This document shows, piece after piece, positions 46,746 through 58,965 of a stretch of DNA of 64,000 nucleotides. The stretch covers positions 9,894,842 through 9,958,841 of the forward strand of contig CAIIXF020000011.1 in assembly GCA_903813345.2 (NCBI GenBank). Direction: 5' to 3'. Numbering within the stretch: position 1 is the first letter of the stretch; each line of letters begins with the position of its first letter. The notes beneath the pieces were generated by a model. It was not told the origin of the DNA, made no database searches, and saw only the letters and a list, made by a program, of their open reading frames with translations. The stretch comes from Owenia fusiformis. Its lineage: Eukaryota; Annelida; Polychaeta; Sabellida; Oweniidae. The position numbers and the translations under genes were made by a program.

Positions 46746-48480
46746 TTTTGTGAAAACAATATGATTTTTCTTATGTAAATTCCCTGTGATAAAAATCATC
46801 CAACTTCTTCACTTGAAAAGAAAAAACATCATGAATCCCCCTCAACCTTTATTTTTCAACTTATTTTTTATGATTTCATTCTGGTTTGATTCCTTGACAA
46901 CTTAATGATACACTACATGATTTTACTACTATATGTACGGGTATAAGCATCAAATGTGGTGCCACCTGTTATTAATAACATTCGTAAACATAATGCTTGA
47001 ATGTATCAATAAATTGAAATTGAAAATATAAATATTTAAAAATATATCTGAAATATTATTGATAAGATCCCCACCTTGTCACTTTTTGAAAAATATTAGG
47101 CTTATTTTCTAAAGTATTTTTTCTTAATTCGATAATATCAAAAGTTCTTCTACGCTAATGAATTAACAAATTCTGAAAAGGGGACGGGTATTGAAATGCG
47201 ATAAAGTTAAAAACCACAAATTCCATGTTATTTTCCATTGGAAAAACTCAAACTATCAATTGTTTTCAACATAATTTTGGTCATTGAAAATTGATATCTC
47301 CAAAACTAGGCTTTCATTACAATTCTACTAATGAAAAAGTTTTAGACCACTTGTTGAATAATATTTTCATGCAATTCAAATAAAAAAGAAGAACCTCTGT
47401 TGAGTAAATAATTTCAAAAAAAGTGTTGAGATGGGTTCCCCATTTTCTTGAAAGATAACATATTATATATGACGACCAGATATCACTTGCCATACTATAC
47501 CTGGTCCTTTGCCAATTTGAAGTGAATTGTAAAATCATATCAGAAGAGAGGACATCCAAATATGAGGTCATTAGCTTAATGACTGCAATCAGTAATCATC
47601 AGCCACGAGAGTTACTCTTTCTAGTAATTCTGAACTGAATTGGATCAGTATTGTATTGTATTGTATAATATGACCATTAAATTCACACTAGTTTCTTCAA
47701 ATGCCTGGACTAAAAAATCCCGAATCTGTTTGGGTGAAATAACCAATTGTGACCAATAATATGAGTATATTTGAGTATTGTCTCTTCACTTTCCAGTCAA
47801 AAATGTAAGATTTAAAAATATTTTTACAAATAATTGCAGTAAAACATGCAAAATATAATGCACATTGGTTATTGAAATGTAAAGATAGTCCATGAGGGTA
47901 TGGTTATATTATTAAAAACAATTATGGTAAAAATTGGGTATTTCTAACCATATAATGCTTTTTATTCCAAGTTCAATGACATTCTTCCAATTTTACCTTT
48001 GAAATGATTTTCATACCGACGAATAACCATCATATCAGTTTCTGGTAAGGTAGAAAGCAACTTACTTTTTCACCCATTGGAATACATGTAAAATTGGCAA
48101 AGTTCAAATCATAATTTCTCAAATCCCAGCCCATCGAATCCTCGCATCCATTCAGATCATGTAGTCCTATTCAAAAACTTCCCGTTCGGTTATATGGTGA
48201 AAAAAATATCCCACGAACGAAAAAAGATTTTGCTACATTTATATGCGAGCATTGATTTCTGGGCCTGTAAAAAGCACGTAGGAACTGATTACCGCCAAAA
48301 ATATAATTCAATTTTTTGGTTCAAAATTATAATCTGTCAGTGGTCCCTGACACTCCTACTAGCTATTACCAAACATTAATTGTCAATACATGTACACATA
48401 TACGTGCCATACATCTACAAAGTAGCAAACTAGTGTTTTAAGTACTACTTTTCCTATACCATGACCAAAACAAATCCCAC
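46746..48480. other. Foldback interior, unassigned
   Basis: A segment at about 47850-47965 repeats 44650-44780 in direct orientation (AATTATGGTAAAAA(A)TTGG). Otherwise I see no gene; the 84-codon frame at 47317-47571 has no recognisable feature. Confidence 0.4.
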
Positions 48481-48489
48481 GTGGGTTGT

Positions 48490-48775
48490 ATTGACCCTAA
48501 AGTAAATAAGTGTAGGGCTTACACAAGGATCACCGTTTTTTAAGACTGTTTATGTACTTGTATATCCCCTGCCGTTCTAAGAGGAAGAGCAATGAATTGC
48601 GATTTTTCAGTCAAAACAATGAAATAAACACACTCTGTTTATTTTGTTAAACATTTAACAAATAAAATTGTGTTTAACCTTATATTTTTCAAAACATCAC
48701 AAAATATGAAAATATTGCAAATAAAGTTGATCCTTGTGTGAGCCCTATATTTATTTACTTTGTCAAAAAATGAAT
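48490..48775. repeat. Second copy of the inner palindrome
   Basis: Arms AAGTAAATAAGTGTAGGGCT and AGTTGATCCTTGTGTGAGCC pair with each other and with the copy at 44835-45130. Confidence 0.7.
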
Positions 48776-49439
48776 ATAATGGTAATTAAAATATTTTGAA
48801 AACATTGAATAGGTGAAATAGGAATATTATCATTAACAACCATGACTTTTGAATTAAGATGGTATTTTCAGGTCAGAAATATATAATTCTTCACAATTAT
48901 TGTTTTTTATAAAAATGGCCACACGCAAATGGACTATCATACTTATCAATATCAAATTTGCCTCCTATATTGTATACCCATTGCTATTATTTGAAAAAAA
49001 TAATTTTTATCGAACTCATCTTTTTGATGGTTGCACCTTGGTGCAAGCCGTTTAGCCCTTTCGTGTCACCTTTTTGAGTGCAGACAAGTAAAAATGAATA
49101 GTTGATGGACCAATCTATAATGATAATGGGTCACTTCATAGTAAGCTACCACAACATAGGTTTTTGTGATTTTCTGGAGTTTTGGCACACACTATATTGT
49201 TAACCCCCTCCCCTTCCTTCATGCAACTTCTTTTTAAATATAATATTCTTACATAGACAAATTGAATTTTTATCACTTAGGTATAACATTTCAGTTTGCA
49301 GCCATAGGCTTGTGTTTAATCCCCCATCTCAATTTCAAGTCAAAATTCTGTAAAAGTATATACTTTTCTGTGGATTTTTTCAGATAATATGCTTATAAAA
49401 GTTGAATGGGACTTAATTTGGAGAAGTTCATTTAGAAAC

Positions 49440-49680
49440 ATAATGTATTATTCATTTTTCTGCTTCCAAAAGACCAAACAAATAGCCCATGGAAAACCAT
49501 GGACTTTCAAAAGATCAAAAGAATAATCATGGAAAACCATGGCTTTTGATTGCACTTTCCAAAACATCAAAGAAATAAGCATGGAAAAGCATGGCTTTCG
49601 ATTGCAATCAACCGTCTTCCATGGCTTTTGATTGCAGTTTTCCAACTTCAAAGAAAGAAACCATGGTTTTTGATTGTATT
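49440..49680. repeat. CCATGG minisatellite
   Basis: Four to five imperfect units of roughly 50-60 bp with AAAACCATGG(A/C)TTT(T/C)(G/C) and CAAA(A/G)(A/G)AATAA phrases, near the right arm of the foldback. Confidence 0.65.
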
Positions 49681-49954
49681 CTCAAATGTATGAAATGTAA
49701 TTTAAGAAAATGAGTTATTTATTTCTTAAATTACTTCATATTGATTTTTAAAACTGAAAATCTATCTAGTCTTGATCTACACAAAAGACCCTTGCACAAT
49801 TGTTTTTGAAATCTTGTGGCCTTCTCTCTGCTCTGCTGTTTCACATATTTTCTCATTTGTAAGCTGAGTCTAACATTCGATGAATGTTCTTGCTATACCT
49901 TCAAAATGAAATGTCCACCCTTTTTTCTCAATGATAAGTCTCAGTCTAACTGGG

Positions 49955-50223
49955 ATATATCATCAAAACATTCATTTTGGAGATTTTGGTAAATACAAAT
50001 CCTACCAAAATTGTTGATTTTACATCTCCATGACACATCCATTAAAAACCAATTACCAAACCAACAATTACCACGGAAAATCATGGTAAATATCCATGGA
50101 AGATTACCATGGGCGTTCAATGAATTTCCATGGAAAATAACATGGAAAACCATGAATTTCCATGGAAAACCATGGATTACCATGGGCGCACCATGGAATA
50201 CCATGGTTACCATGGCTTTTTTC
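49955..50223 (-). repeat. Foldback right terminal inverted repeat, CCATGG-rich
   Basis: Inverse of 43433-43700, with about 90% agreement by eye and several small differences. Confidence 0.85.
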
Positions 50224-50227
50224 TTAA

Positions 50228-53200
50228 GGGGTACCATAAGTTGTTTAACCATTCATTAAAATAAGTATAGTTAGTGTCTTGTACCTTATAGCCAAAGACA
50301 AGAGTTTTATACTTTTTCAAGCTTAATTCAATTTTAAAATGATCTAAAATATAATTTTCAAGTTGGTCTATTACATTAAGTACTCTATGACATTGAAAGA
50401 ACAAATGTTTATAGTCTTCTACTTGTCCGCAAATATCACACTTGTCGTTAACACTTATTTTCCATCTTAGAAGTAATTGTTTGCATGGTAAAATATAATG
50501 TAAAAGTTTGTATTTAAAACTGGCCACTTTTTTATTTTTGGATTGCTTTAAAAGTATCCAAGTCTGTTGAAACAGCATTTGACTATTTTGAATTTCACAA
50601 AGATTAATCCAAAATGATTCCAAATATGTTTTAGTTGCTATATGTTCCAACAAGATTGAATATATGTCTCTAGAACTTGCATGTTTATCCAAAAATCTAT
50701 AATGCTTCAATTTACTGTCATAAAATCTTAAACTTACATTTGTATTAACATATGTACATCTGCTTGCCTCACCAAATATTTTAACTCTATATTGAAATGG
50801 CAAAGATTGCTTAACAGTTATATATTCTGCCATCCAATTGACCCTAGATTTAAGCTTATGAAGAATTTCATCTTGGGTACACATAAGATCATTAACATAT
50901 AATATATTTGAATTTATCCAGTTTTCAAAATACAAACACTTGTTATTGAAAGTTATGTCTTTATTGTGCCATATCACCATTTGTCTAATTTCTGCAAATG
51001 TTATGTTATCAATTTCTGAGCCTCCAAGAATACTCCAAGCATGGAGTAAATCTTTGTAAAATTGAGGCAAGTTATTAGAATTACAAATATTCTCTGGTTT
51101 TCCATAAGTAGATTTAAATATCAAAGTATCTGGGAGTCCAGTTTTACTTAATATCTCTCTTGCTAGAATATTCCAACTTGCATGTTTATTCCCATACTCA
51201 ATGTCTAATATCCATTTAATTTTAAAGGCCCTGAATTTAGATTTTAAGTAAGGCATTGAGAGTCCACCTTTAGACAAAGTATTAATTAAGACAGATCTTT
51301 TAATTTTATCTCTTTTTCCATCCCACAAAAATGAATAAAGTTCTGAAGTAATTTCTTTCAAAAAAGTTTCATTTGGTGTGTCAATGCTTTTTGCTAAATA
51401 CATCAGTTTAGATAATGCAAGTGTTTTAATGATAACTATTTTCCCATAAAGAGTAATCTTGCGTTTTTTCCACAAAGACAATGACTTTCTCATTTTATCT
51501 GCTATGCTATTCCAATTAAGATCATGCAATTTAGTTTGATCTATTCCAAAGAAGACACCTAATGATTTTACTTCCTGTTTCCAGGAAATATTACAAAATG
51601 TAGTATTATTATCATTTTTAAAGTTACCAAGTTTTATACCTTCTGTTTTTTCTAAGTTAAGCTCTAAACCAGAAACAGTTCCGAAACGCTGTATTTCTTT
51701 AATAGCTATATTAATAGAGTTTTTTCCATGAACAAAGAGAGTGGTGTCATCTGCAAGTTGACATATTTTGACTTCTTTGTTTCTTACTTTAATACCTTTG
51801 ATTCTAGAATTATTTCTAATATTGATTGCCATTGTTTCTGCTGCAATGAGATAAATCAAAGCAGAAATGGGACATCCCTGCCGAATGCCCCGAGATACAT
51901 CAAAATATGGTGATAAGTAACCATTATTAGCTACACAGCTTTGTATTCCATTATACAAGGTTTTAATCCACTGGATAAAACTAGTGCCAAAATTAAATTT
52001 CTTTAATGCTTCTAGAGTGAAGTCAACTTCCAAACAATCAAAACATTTTGAAAAATCTGCAAAAATAATAGCAGAATCTAATGTTTTTCTATATTTATTA
52101 GCATAATTGATTACGTCATTTATTAGCCTTATATTATATCCAATAAATCTTCCTTTAATATAGCCCTGTTGATCTTGATTTATAATAAGTGGTAATATTT
52201 TATGAAGTCTCTGAGCTAAAATGTGGGCACATAATTTGTAATCTACATTAAGCATGGTTAAGGGTCTCCAGTTACTTAATATTTGGTTATCATTTTTCTT
52301 ATGTCACAACTTTATAATGCCTAATCTCTGAGAGAAAATTAATTGTCCTTTACTGTAACCATAATTTAAAACATCAGTTACCATTTTACCAATTAATGGC
52401 CAAAATGTTTGATAGAATTCGACAGTTAATCCATCTTGCCCTGGAGATTTATTAAGCTTCATGCTAAAAATAGAATTTTTTGCTTCATCATAAGTAAGCT
52501 CTCCTTCACAGAGATCTGCTTCCTCTTTAGTTAATGCTCGTTTAATATTAGTATTGTCTAAATAATTTTTGATTTTATCCTTTTGTATATTTTTTGAAGT
52601 ATAAAGGGTTTTATAGAAATTCTCCTGCATTTGTAATATTTCATTCTGATTACTGACTACAGTTCCATTGGGACGTTTTAAATTATATATTGTTTGATTC
52701 TTCTGTTGGTGTTTTTCAAGGCCAAGAAAAAAATTTGTGTTACGTTCACCTTCCTCTATCCACTGTACACGTGACCGTATTTGGGCAGCTTTCGCTTCAT
52801 ACTCAAGTAAAGTATTATAACGAAGTTGATATATATCATTATCATTACAATTACTAATCTTATTAAGTAAAAATTGTTTCAGTTTTTTACGTGTTTTTGC
52901 TTTATGCTTAGCATACTTGATAGATTCCTCCCTTATTTTTACCTTAAATAACTCCCATTGATCTCCACAGTCAAGAGAAACATCTGGCTGAGAAAATATA
53001 TTAGTTATCAAGAATTTGAAATTATTGTCTTTAAGTAGACTATTGTTTAGTTTCCAAATACCACTACCCTTAGCAGGGCAAGATGACAGTTTTAAGCATA
53101 TTGCCTGGTGGTCACTTTTATAGCTAGGTCTGATATCACATAATTTAACTTGTGACATAAAAGAATCAGATATCAAAAACATGTCTAATCTACTTTTCAT

Positions 53201-53817
53201 AAAAGGAGTTTTTGTCTATATGTAAAATGTTTTAGATGAGGATGTAAATCTCTCCATACATCCTTTAAATTGTTGTTTTTCATTAATTTATGAATTTTGT
53301 TATTTTTGATAACTGAGTTAGGTAGTTTTTTAAGACTTTGTCTATCCATTTCGGGATTGACAACTGTATTAAAATCACCACCTATGATTATTTCACCAAG
53401 TGCATGTTCATTAATAACTTTGTCAAGTTTAGTTAAAAATAAATTGCGGTCTTTTTCCCCATTTGAGGCATATACATTTATAAGAGTGAAAATTTCTTTT
53501 GAAATTTCAATATTAGTCAAAATGACTCTTCCATCATGAAATGAAAATGCATCTATAACCTCTAATTGAGCACCATTTTTAATAAATATACTAATACCAC
53601 ATGATTTATTGTCCTTAAATGAGTGTAAAATAGAATGTCCACTCCATTCATTTTCAATTGTGGGAACTAAATCTAAAGTAAAATGAGTCTCTTGAAGAAA
53701 TAAGATTGAGCAATGCTGTTGATTGGCCCAGTGAAATAAAGTTTTTCGCTTTGTAGCGTCTCTCAAGCCATTGGCATTTAAAGAGAGAATATTAAGCTCA
53801 GGTTTGTTAGTAGTCAT
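50228..53817 (-). pseudogene. LINE ORF2: AP endonuclease plus reverse transcriptase (one frameshift, one stop)
   Basis: About 1,200 codons, close to the normal length for L1/Tx1 ORF2. The start MTTNKPELNILSLNANGLRD opens the AP endonuclease domain (53817 to ~53100), with FLQETHF, NVYASNG, GGDFN and SYKSDHQAI marking catalytic and metal-binding sites that nick target DNA. The frame shifts at an A run near 53205 (one base lost, so RQKTPF becomes RQKLLL) and resumes at MKSRLDMFL. An in-frame TGA lies near 52304 (GIIKL*HKKND). The RT follows: NWRPLTMLNVDYK, GYIKGRF, FADFSKCFD (motif A), RGIRQGCPISALIYLIAAE (motif B) and CQLADDTTLF (motif C, LADD where FADD is usual). The C-terminal zinc motif is KCDICGQVEDYKHLFFQC. 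The last 26 codons lie beyond the foldback. With only two lesions the copy is fairly recent. Confidence 0.9.
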
Positions 53818-53897
53818 TTTTTATTTGTTTTTTGTTGTTAATTTTATTTAAAAAACATTATCCACACATGTTGATAAAAATCATGATGATCAAAAAT

Positions 53898-54438
53898 TTA
53901 AGGTGGTTGATCATCTCCATGATGCACTTTTGATTTAAGGTTAAGTTCCTCTGCTGGTGTAGGGGGTGATCTCTGCACCACAGATGTGCGAGAACTTGTA
54001 CTCTGGGGTGTTGATTGTGTTGTTTCTTTTGTTTTGTCGTCTTTCTTTGACTTTGTGTTGTTTTGTTTCTTGGTTTCCAGTTGTTGTGCAGGTAGTTGTG
54101 ATTTTGCTGGCTGTTTTGTAGATAAGGGCTTTGCCTGGGTCTCCTCTGTGTTAGATGGTGAGGGATCAATATTTGAAGGCGGAGGCTTGGAGGGCTGTGG
54201 TATGCTGGAAGTATCCATTGCCTCTTTAAGCCAAGCTGCCTCAATGGAATTGTCCTCCTTCAAACTATCAGGGCAGTCCTTACGTTGGTGCCCTATTAAA
54301 TTCGCCATCCCACTATGCAGTTAGGTTTGAGATGACCCCTGGATTTACATTTTGTACAGTATGCTTCAGAATTCCCAACAGGGCTATCTGTTTGACCCCG
54401 ATGATACACCTTTGCACGGAATGAACTTATTTCCATTT
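53898..54438 (-). pseudogene. LINE ORF1 C-terminal half with CCHC zinc knuckles
   Basis: The 5'-truncated minus-strand frame begins EMEISSFRAKVYHRGQTDSP and continues to CTKCKSRGHLKPNC (CX2CX4HX4C zinc knuckle). After a one-base frameshift the next frame gives GHQRKDC, the second half of another knuckle. A Pro/Ser/Gln/Lys-rich tail follows (SIPQPSKPPPS, KSKKDDKTKETTQSTPQ) and ends ..HHGDDQPP at 53898. ORF1 proteins of Tx1/L1-like elements bind the RNA in the ribonucleoprotein. It lies 80 bp upstream of ORF2, the expected order. The N-terminal half is absent because of 5' truncation. Confidence 0.75.
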
Positions 54439-55191
54439 CCTCTGCTGTCTTACTAACCATTCCTCAAACAGATGGCGGGACTAATTTGGAAAGTTTCCTG
54501 CGATTGATCTTTGTATGGATGGCGTTTATCAACGTCATCTGATCCTCACTGGATTTGTTCTTGGACGGCCTGTCCTTAGCATTGTCATTACCATTTGTTC
54601 TACCATCAGTTAATGTCTTAGTCAAATGGTTTTTTGGCCATAGCCTCCTTCCCATACACCTATGAATATCATCAAGAGTTTGTTTTCTTGTATTTCCCAG
54701 TAAAACATACATCCTGATGCTACTGAATATTTGTAATTGTAAATCATCATTTTTTGCTAATTTTGCTGCCATTTTCACAAAAATAAAGTTGACGCTGCCT
54801 TTCACAAAGTCCGATGTCATCAACCAACATATGTCACTATGATGCCATCGGTGATGTCATGAATCAAAGAAATTTCAACTATAATGTCATCATAGGCATC
54901 ATCTAGTGCTGAAATGTCAACATTAGCTAGTTTTTTATTTTCGAGGATACTTTAAAGTATGTTAAAGTTACCTCTAACCCATATCTTTTGTCTAAATTTT
55001 TCTTTTTTTCAATGCTGCTCTGCCTACCGACTAGTGTTACTATAGCAATCATAACTTTTTTTCTTCAAGGACCTATTCATTATAATTTAGGATTCTAATG
55101 TACGAATAGTGTAGGTATAGTGAGTGCGAATTTCAGATAGATTAACTGAGAAATAAAAAAATTAGAGTACTTTTGCAAGAACTTTATGAAC
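54439..55191 (-). mobile_element. Mariner copy C, right part (after LINE insertion)
   Basis: Continues copy C from the LINE target duplication to ..CTTTATGAAC. The minus-strand frame 54464-54823 (119 codons) is the transposase N-terminal region with a shifted middle (DDIHRCMGRRLW instead of DDIHKVYGKEAM), then GRTNGNDNAKDRPSKN and MTLINAIHTKINRRKLSKLV. It is nearly identical to the frame at 32379-32738. Confidence 0.85.
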
Positions 55192-56204
55192 AAAATAAAA
55201 AACCTTGCGCTGACCAGGAATCGACCCATGGCAGGCTGGATGACAGGTTTGCATTCTACCACTACACCATCAGTGATTTCATGTTGTAAGTAAAGTATAA
55301 TTCATAAAAGATGTAGTTTCTCTTCATATCAGTATTTAAATAAAAAACATTGCACTGACCAGGAATCGAACCACTGCCAGCTGGATGAAAGGTTAGCATT
55401 CTACCACTGAACCATCAGTGCTTTCATGTTAGAAGTAAAGTACAATTCATTGAAGTAGTAATTTCTCTTCATATAAGTATTTAAATGAAAAATATTGCAC
55501 CGACCAGGAATCGACCCATGGCTAGCTGGATGACAGGTTAGCATTCTTCCACTGAACCATCAGTTCTTTCATGGTGTCCCTAAAATATAATTCATAAAAA
55601 TTGTAATTTTTCTTCTTATTAGTATTTAAATGAAAAACCTTGCTCTGACCAGGAATCGACCCATGGCAAGCTGGTGACAGGTTAGCATTCTACCACTACA
55701 CCATCAGTGCTTTCATGTTGTAAGTAAAGTATAATTCATAAAAGATGTTGTTTCTCTTCATATCAGTATTTAAATGAAAAACATTGCACTGACCAGGAAT
55801 CGAACCACGGCCAGCTTGATGACAGGTTAGCATTCTACCACTGAACCATCAGTGCTTCCATACTGTAAAATATAATGCATAAAACTAGTAATTTCTCTTC
55901 ATATAAGTATTAGAATGAAAAACATTGAACTGACCACAGTCGAACCATGGCCAGCTGGATGACAGGCGAGCATTCTACCACTGAACCATCAGTGCTTTCA
56001 TGTTGTATGTAAAATATAATTCATTATAAATATAATTTCTCTTCATATCAGTATTTAAATTAAAAACCTTGCGCTGACCAGGAATCGACCCATGGCAAGC
56101 TGGATGACAGGTTAGCATTCTACCACTGAACCATCCATGCTTTCATGTTGTAACTAAAGTATGATTCATAAAATATGTAATTTCTCTTCATATAAGTATT
56201 TAAA
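55192..56204 (-). repeat. tRNA-like satellite array, block 10 (~7 monomers)
   Basis: Parallels 33107-34100 until about 56100, then switches to sequence like 22950-23041 (CATCCATGCTTTCATG, AAAGTATGATTCAT). This is a recombination joint between two array regions. Confidence 0.95.
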
Positions 56205-56568
56205 GGGGCAATAAGGACTATAGAGAAAATAGGAAAGTTTTTTCATTTTTTCTGAGCTACCAAGGCAACATTTGGTTTAACATCTTCTTTGACATACCTA
56301 TTTTCTTAAAATGTATGGATAAATTATCAATTTCAGCATGAAGAAGTGTGAATTCAGTTCAAAGCTTCAAAAAGGGGACTTCCACTTTTATATATTTAAG
56401 ATCCACCATGTTTCAAGAGGAATATCAGCTAAAATAATGTTTATCTAGGGGGTTTCTTTGTAGATAATAAAAATAGATATGTTAGTCTTGATGAAATATC
56501 CAAGCTTAAATATATTTTGACACTGGTCAATGATCGTTGAATGACCCCTCTACACTAATTATTGCACC
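56205..56568. mobile_element. ~365-bp TTAA MITE, copy 4
   Basis: Shares diagnostic variants and flanks with copy 2 (23042-23406). Confidence 0.75.
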
Positions 56569-58965
56569 TTTAAATGAGAAACATTGCATTGACCAGGAAT
56601 CGACCCATGGCCAGCTGGATGACAGGTTAGCAGTCTCCCACTGAACCATCAGTGCTTCCATACTGTAAAATATAATGCATAAAACTAGTAATTTCTTTTC
56701 ATATAAGTATTTAAATGAAAAACATTGAACTGACCAGGAATCGAACCATGGCCAGCTAGATGACAGTCGAGCATTCTACCACTGAACCATCAGTGCTTTC
56801 ATGTTGTAAGTAAAGTACAATTCATAAAATAGTAATTTCTCTTCATATAAGTATTTAAATGAAAAAGATTGCACTGACCAGGAATTGAACCATGGCCAGC
56901 TGGATGACAGGCGAGCATTCTACCACTTCACCCTCAGTGCTTTCATGTTGCAAGTAAAGTATAATTCATAAAAGATGTAGTTTCTCTTCATATAAGTATT
57001 TAAATGAAAAAGATTGCACTGACCAGGAATTGAACCATGGTCAGCTGGATGACAGGCGAACATTCTACCACTACACCCTCAGTGCTTTCATGTTGCAAGT
57101 AAAGTATAATTCATAAAAGATGTAGTTTCTCTTCATATCAGAATTTAAATGAAAAACATAGCGCTGACAAGAATTCGAACCATTACCAGGTGGATGACAG
57201 GCGAGCATTCGTATGTCGTGCCTAAAATATTATTCATAAAATTTGTAATTTCTCTTCATATCAGTATTTAAATGAAAAACATTGCACCGACAAGCAGGAA
57301 TCGACCCATGGCCAGCTGGATGACAGGCGAGCATTCTACCACTTAACCATCAGTGCTTTCATGTTGTAAGTAAAGTATAATTCATAAAAATGTAGTTTCT
57401 CTTAATATGAGTATTTAAATGAAAAACATTACACTGACCAGGAATCGACCCATGGCCAACTGGATGACAGGCGAGCATTCTACAACTGAACCATCAGTGC
57501 TTTCATGTTGTAAGTGAAGTATAATTCATAAAAGATGTAGTTTCTCTTCATATCAGTATTTAAATGAAAAACATTGCACTGACTGGGAATCGAACCACTG
57601 CCAGTTGGATGACAGGTTAGCATTCTACCTCTGAACCATCAGTGCTTTCATGTTGTAAGTAAAGTACAATACATAAAAATAGTAATTTCTCTTCATATCA
57701 GTATTTAAATGAAAAAGATTGCACTGACCAGGAATTGAACCATGGCCAGCTGGATGACAGGCGAGCATTCTACCACTACACCCTCAGTGCTTTCATGTTG
57801 CAAGTAAAGTATAATTCATAAAATATGTAGTTTCTCTTCATATCAGTATTTAAATGAAAAACATTGCACTGAAATATTATTCATAAAAGATGTAGTTTCC
57901 CTTCATATCAGTATATAAATGAAAAACATTGCGCTTACAAGAATTGGAACCACTACCAGGTGAATGACAGGCGAGCATTCTACCACTGAACCATCAGTGC
58001 TTTCATGTTGTCCATAAAATATTATTCATAAAAATTGTAATTTCTCTTCATATCAGTATTTAAATGAAAAACATTGCACTGACCAGCAGGAATCGACCCA
58101 TGGCCAGCTGGATGAAGGCGAGCATTCTACCACTGAACCATCAGTGCTTTCATGTTGTTACTAAAGTACAATTCATAAAAATAGTAATATCTCTTCATAT
58201 AAGTATTTAAATGAAAAATATTGCAGTGACCAGGAATTGAACCATGGCCAGATTGATGACAGGCGAGCATTCTACCACTGAACCATCAGCAAAACATAGC
58301 ACTGACCAGGAATTGAACCATGGCCAACTGGATGACAGGCGAGCATTCTACCACTGAACCATCAATGCTTTCGTGTTGTTACTAAAGTACAATTCATAAA
58401 AACAGTAATTTCTCTTCATATAAGTATTTATATGAAAAATATTGCACTGACCAGGAATTGAACCATGGCCAGCTGGATGACAGGCGAGCATTCTACCACT
58501 GAACCATCAGTGCTGTCATGTTGTAAGTAAAGTATAATTCATAAAAGATGTAGTTTCTCCTCATATAAGTATTTAAATGCAAAACATTGCACTGACCAGG
58601 AATTGATCCACTGCCAGCAGGATGACAGGCGATCATTCTACCACTGAACCATCAGTGCTTTCATGTTGTCCCTAAAATATTATTCATAAAAGATGTAGTT
58701 TCCCTTCATATCAGTATATAAATGAAAAACATTGCGCTGACAAGAATTCGAACCACTACCATCTGCATGACAGGCGAGCATTGTTCCACTGAACCATCAG
58801 TGCTTTCATGTTGTCCCTAAAAAAAATAATTCATAAAAATTGTAAATTATCTTCATATCAGTATTTAAATGAAAAACATTGCACTGTCCATGAATCGACC
58901 CATGGCCAGCTGGATGACAGGTTAGCATTCTACCAATGAACCATCAGTGGTTTCATGTTGTAATA
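56569..58965 (-). repeat. tRNA-like satellite array, block 11 (~17 monomers)
   Basis: Closely follows 23407-26150, but the ~0.7-kb higher-order unit present twice there occurs once here. A short A-box-less variant lies near 57155. It ends in a spacer at the TA used by the long-TIR element. Confidence 0.95.

Larger units (their letters stand above)
43433..50223. mobile_element. 6.8-kb foldback element with TTAA target duplication
   Basis: Ends GAAAAAAGCCATGGTAACC and its inverse, flanked by TTAA at 43429-43432 and 50224-50227. Terminal inverted repeats run about 260 bp and are packed with CCATGG palindromes. Further inward, inverted pairs continue (44530-44660 with about 48980-49100; 44835-45190 with about 48490-48860). 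I find no transposase or other supported gene inside. TTAA duplication suggests mobilisation by a piggyBac-type enzyme. Confidence 0.8.
43277..54438 (-). mobile_element. Tx1/L1-like LINE, 5'-truncated, with a 6.8-kb insertion inside
   Basis: Minus-strand retrotransposon of about 4.37 kb once the foldback at 43433-50223 is removed. The poly-A-rich 3' end is the T-rich run at 43277-43290. The 12-bp target duplication CCTCTGCTGTCT is at 43265-43276 and 54439-54450, and the empty site is visible at 16296 and 32079. The order on the minus strand is partial ORF1 with zinc knuckles, ORF2 with AP endonuclease and RT, then a short 3' UTR. The 5' end begins within ORF1. Confidence 0.9.

Noticed and set aside
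53858-54324. Extra frames of 112-128 codons overlapping LINE ORF1
   Set aside because: Shadow frames of the Pro/Gln-rich ORF1 tail; the frame ending at 53898 carries the zinc-knuckle residues.
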